From positions 16,058,001 through 16,122,000 of the forward strand of contig CM106585.1 in the NCBI GenBank assembly GCA_048013815.1: 64,000 nt of DNA, given 5' to 3'. The DNA comes from Setoptus koraiensis. Lineage: Eukaryota; Arthropoda. Position numbers and translations under genes: made by a program. The notes beneath the pieces are model-generated. The model was not told the DNA's origin. It worked only from the letters and a program-made list of their open reading frames with translations, and did not search any database. Of the stretch, positions 60,212-64,000 are shown one piece after another (positions within the stretch are counted from its first letter, which is position 1; the number at the start of each line of letters is the position of its first letter).

Positions 60212-60878
60212 TACATTAGATCCAGTGATCCGATTTCCAAAAGATACTGAGCCTGAAAGATTGACGATGGATTTACAATCGTAATAAATTGAATTCGATA
60301 TTTGGTATCGCAAGAGAGCAGATCAAATGTCTTCTTGGACAAACCACCTTGTTGCGGAATGAAAAAGAGCTAATCCTCGGCCCTAACAAGCTTAATAAAC
60401 GAACAACAGCAAACGTTATGAGAAACAACCAGTAGATGGCGCCAGAAAATCATGAGAATCAACTGTCACGGATTGGCCTAATTCTTAGAATGTAACAGAT
60501 ACAGATTATTCCATGGAATTTTGTCTCTTTTGAAGTTGCTTTCATTTACTTGTCAGTGGTGTGTTTCTTTTCGAGGTTCGGAATGGGCTCTCCCATGTGT
60601 TCAGACGTGAGTTTGATACGATAACGTCAATCTAAAGATGCACATTGATGGTGTCTAGAGGTATTTCTAAGTTGGAAATTCTAATCATACCCTATTTACA
60701 AACTCAACAATGCGCTGCGCAGCTTTTCCATTTAAGCTTCATATTGAGAAATTCTCTTTTTTAAATAAATCAATGATCTCCCGTGTAGAATACCCTAGTT
60801 TGTCAAGCTGCTCGACCCGCCTCTAACTCAATCGAGTTTAGTTAGTTCATCTTGAACTTCAAGGGGGTAGCCTAGATA

Positions 60879-61152
60879 TAGGGTGTCTCAAAACTCGTTT
60901 TTTTTCATGCTCGCCGTGTACAGGGCTTCTTGGCGCTTCGAATTGTACATTATTTTCGAAATTTTGGCCACTAGGTGGCTCTCAATCGAAGAAAACGTGT
61001 GCAGGAAACCCGCAGGGATCGTTCAGTCTGTGTTTACCAGCACAGGTGAGGTGACTCTCTTTACTATGCGAGATCCAGCCCTCTAGGGGCTAGTACTAGA
61101 ACGACAGAGACCTTCAGAGAGAGGCTGCAATATTAACTTTTGAAACGCCCTG
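60879..61152. mobile_element. MITE with TA target-site duplication (Tc1/mariner-type, non-autonomous)
   Basis: A 274-bp element bounded by inverted repeats TAGGGTGTCTCAAAACT (left) and the complement of CAGGGCGTTTCAAAAGT (right), 13 of 17 positions agreeing, each preceded by TA in its own orientation (60877-60878 and 61153-61154). No transposase is encoded. TA duplication plus a CAGGGTGT-type end is common in arthropod mariner-related MITEs; the superfamily call is inference. Confidence 0.6.
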
Positions 61153-61206
61153 TATCTGGGCTACATCAGAAAATGTATCAAAATAATGACAGAAAAAAGT
61201 ACTAAC

Positions 61207-61381
61207 AGATAGAGCACGCAACTCATCGTCTGCGTCAGGCGACAGATTCTTATCAGCCTCCAGAAACGATCGAAATTTCATGAAGTAATCTGATGTATGC
61301 AGAAGACGGATACAATTAATGTCTAGAGAAAGCGGTATGTTTGAAGCACTAATGATATTAGACATCAATGAGAATGATAAC
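61207..61381 (-). pseudogene. Orphan exon-like ORF (possible remnant or unassigned gene exon)
   Basis: A 175-bp stretch bounded by an acceptor (catttag) and a plausible donor (gttagt), encoding 58 residues in one open frame. The text looks like ordinary globular helical protein: N-C-I-R-L-L-H-T-S-D-Y-F-M-K-F-R-S-F-L-E, then D-E-L-R-A-L-S. I cannot name a family or find partner exons nearby. It could be an exon of a minus-strand gene not otherwise visible, or a fragment left behind, with the MITE lying 54 bp downstream. Confidence 0.25.
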
Positions 61382-61569
61382 CTAAATGAGTCCACAGAGA
61401 GGGCATTTTGTAAGAATTTATCTGGTAGTATTTACATTCATTAGATAGAAGGTATCAATTGTTTGAAGAAAACACCGCCTACAAAAGTGACTATTCTCTG
61501 TACGTTTTGATCCATATATCTCTTTTAATGATCTTCAATTAGTTATGGGGCAGGACTTTGTCGCTGAGG

Positions 61570-62844
61570 CTATTTTTGTTGTTGTCGCTTTTTCTTTTTT
61601 GTTTTAAAGAACCAACAGCATTTCGTTTCAGAAACGACATCAACATCAACTGCATTGATAGGGGTATTCGACCGTCCAGTCGCTGGATCATCGGCCGTTA
61701 AATCACCATTGGTCGAGCTCACTACTTGCACGGAACCTAGCATTTTTAGGGTAGATCGCGGATGATTCAAATTGCCAGAAGGCCGCGCTGACGGGTCTAT
61801 AGATGAGGTCTGTTTACTACGTCGATTATCGTTATTGTATGGATCTGGTTGGCGCTTATTGAGTTGTAACGCTCCTGGAGTGGACGATGATGTAGAACCG
61901 ACTTGGCAGTCATGCTTGATAGACCAATCAAATTCACCATCATCTGCATAATTTTCGCGATGGAACAAATCTTCAAACAATTTCCTAAGATAATCATAAT
62001 CAGGTTCTTCAAAAAAATCCAACCTTCTAACGTATCTTAAATAAGTGGCAAATTCTTCTGGATAACCTTCACAAAGTACGTCAATTGATGTAGTTCGTTT
62101 TGTGTCACCGATTTTCTGATATCTTTCTTTTAATGTCTCGGCCTTTAAACCTTGCCAAGGGAGACTACCCCGTAAAAAATACATAAACATATGACCAATG
62201 GCCTCTAGATCATCACGACGGCTTTGTTCAATTCCCATATGCGTATTGACACTCATATATCGAGCTGTGCCAGTCAAGCTTTTGTGCTCTCTGTAGGGTA
62301 TGTGTTTGCTAGTTTCTGAGTCTATAAATTCCTTAGCAAGACCGAAATCAATAATATGTAATGTATTTTGTTTTTTTGAATTGGGCTTGCCTAATAGAAA
62401 ATTTTCCGGTTTAATATCTCTATAAATGAGATGCTTCTTATGTAGATATTCTATTCGTGCCAATATCTGCAGCGCAATTTGGATTACTGTCTTTATGGAA
62501 AATTGTCTGTCACATAAATCAAACATATCTTCTAGGCTTGGTCCCAATAATTCCAAAACTAATGCATTATATTTGTTACAAGGTCCAAAATAATGTATTT
62601 TAGGTACACCTTCGGTATTTCCTAAAAGTTTATAAAATCTATACTCTAAATGTAGTTGTGGTGCCTTAGTTTTCATGGCCTCCAATTTGATTGCAACGTG
62701 TTCCCCCGTGTACATATTCTTGCCTAGTCTGATCTCTCCAAAATTGCCAGCACCAATTTTTTTGCCAACCTTAAAGTTCGGTCCCACCATCATCACATTG
62801 GCGGTGCTTGAACCAGAGGATGATGACCTCGGTTGTGAGTTCAT
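61570..62844 (-). CDS. CSNK1G: Casein kinase I gamma (gilgamesh type)
   Basis: Encodes 424 residues in one exon. Ser-rich head, then the kinase domain: G-A-G-N-F-G-E-I (31-38), A-I-K53, Y-R-D143-I-K-P-E-N, I-I-D166-F-G-L-A-K-E-F and the CK1-specific [12 protein letters not shown]. The gamma class is shown by the extended C-terminus ending [12 protein letters not shown], a palmitoylated cysteine pair followed by a basic cluster that holds the kinase at the plasma membrane. In animals this kinase phosphorylates LRP5/6 in Wnt signalling and acts in vesicle traffic and glial migration (gilgamesh in flies). All catalytic residues are present. The family gene usually has introns; none is seen here. 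Confidence 0.96.
   Translation of the reverse strand: MNSQPRSSSSGSSTANVMMVGPNFKVGKKIGAGNFGEIRLGKNMYTGEHVAIKLEAMKTKAPQLHLEYRFYKLLGNTEGVPKIHYFGPCNKYNALVLELLGPSLEDMFDLCDRQFSIKTVIQIALQILARIEYLHKKHLIYRDIKPENFLLGKPNSKKQNTLHIIDFGLAKEFIDSETSKHIPYREHKSLTGTARYMSVNTHMGIEQSRRDDLEAIGHMFMYFLRGSLPWQGLKAETLKERYQKIGDTKRTTSIDVLCEGYPEEFATYLRYVRRLDFFEEPDYDYLRKLFEDLFHRENYADDGEFDWSIKHDCQVGSTSSSTPGALQLNKRQPDPYNNDNRRSKQTSSIDPSARPSGNLNHPRSTLKMLGSVQVVSSTNGDLTADDPATGRSNTPINAVDVDVVSETKCCWFFKTKKKKRQQQK

Positions 62845-64000
<1,156 letters not shown>

Larger units (their letters stand above)
60212..61569. other. Intergenic between SIRT5 and casein kinase 1 gamma, with a MITE and an exon-like ORF
   Basis: Includes the SIRT5 promoter, a TA-flanked inverted-repeat element (60879-61152) and an exon-like stretch on the minus strand (61207-61381), both listed separately. 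The remainder shows no gene. Confidence 0.5.

Overview
This window is animal nuclear DNA, most likely from an arthropod and probably a chelicerate such as an acariform mite. The case rests on eukaryotic genes with GT-AG introns (FoxP, eIF3g, COX17, SIRT5, IDH3A, casein kinase 1 gamma, PNPT1, GMPPB), mostly short introns (about 80-150 bp), many intronless housekeeping genes, and a secreted cysteine-rich protein resembling arthropod 27-kDa haemolymph glycoproteins. The species placement is inference; nothing in the window names it. I recognise no retroviral, LTR or Polinton element.

Layout. 1-2.2 kb is non-coding. At 2.2-4.0 kb a small BTB/POZ gene (+) converges on GMPPB (-). From 4.0 to 13.5 kb lies a gene-poor stretch full of CAA/TTG triplet arrays, presumably the upstream region of FoxP (13.56-15.53 kb, three coding exons). 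FoxP is followed by an intronless, C-terminally short BLM/RecQ-type helicase with a 45-bp coding repeat (15.9-18.2 kb). After 4 kb of non-coding DNA comes the dominant object: a gene starting at 22.29 kb with a signal-peptide exon, a short Thr/Gln-rich exon, a 6.8-kb intron packed with unrelated minisatellites, and one 14.7-kb exon. It predicts a cysteine-free, low-complexity, secreted protein of about 5,140 residues that I cannot assign to a family.

From 44.7 kb the genome is compact. PNPT1 (-) and eIF3g (+) are divergent, and their promoters, 5' leaders and first 15 codons are two arms of one inverted duplication of about 245 bp. Next come COX17 (-, two exons, with a tiny membrane-protein ORF just upstream), a RING/transmembrane protein (-), a secreted Cys-rich protein (-, four exons), 2.5 kb of non-coding DNA, an unrecognised single-pass membrane protein (-), IDH3A (+, three exons), SIRT5 (-, seven exons), a TA-flanked MITE beside an orphan exon-like ORF, and casein kinase 1 gamma (-, intronless). 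The window ends in simple repeats including a (CA)56 tract.

There is no operon logic here. Functional overlap is limited to several nuclear-encoded mitochondrial proteins lying close together (PNPT1, COX17, IDH3A, SIRT5). Splice joints were assembled by eye from GT/AG, reading phase and family conservation. They are strong for FoxP, COX17, IDH3A and SIRT5, good for the secreted Cys-rich gene, and provisional for the giant gene and the 54.4-55.6 kb membrane gene.
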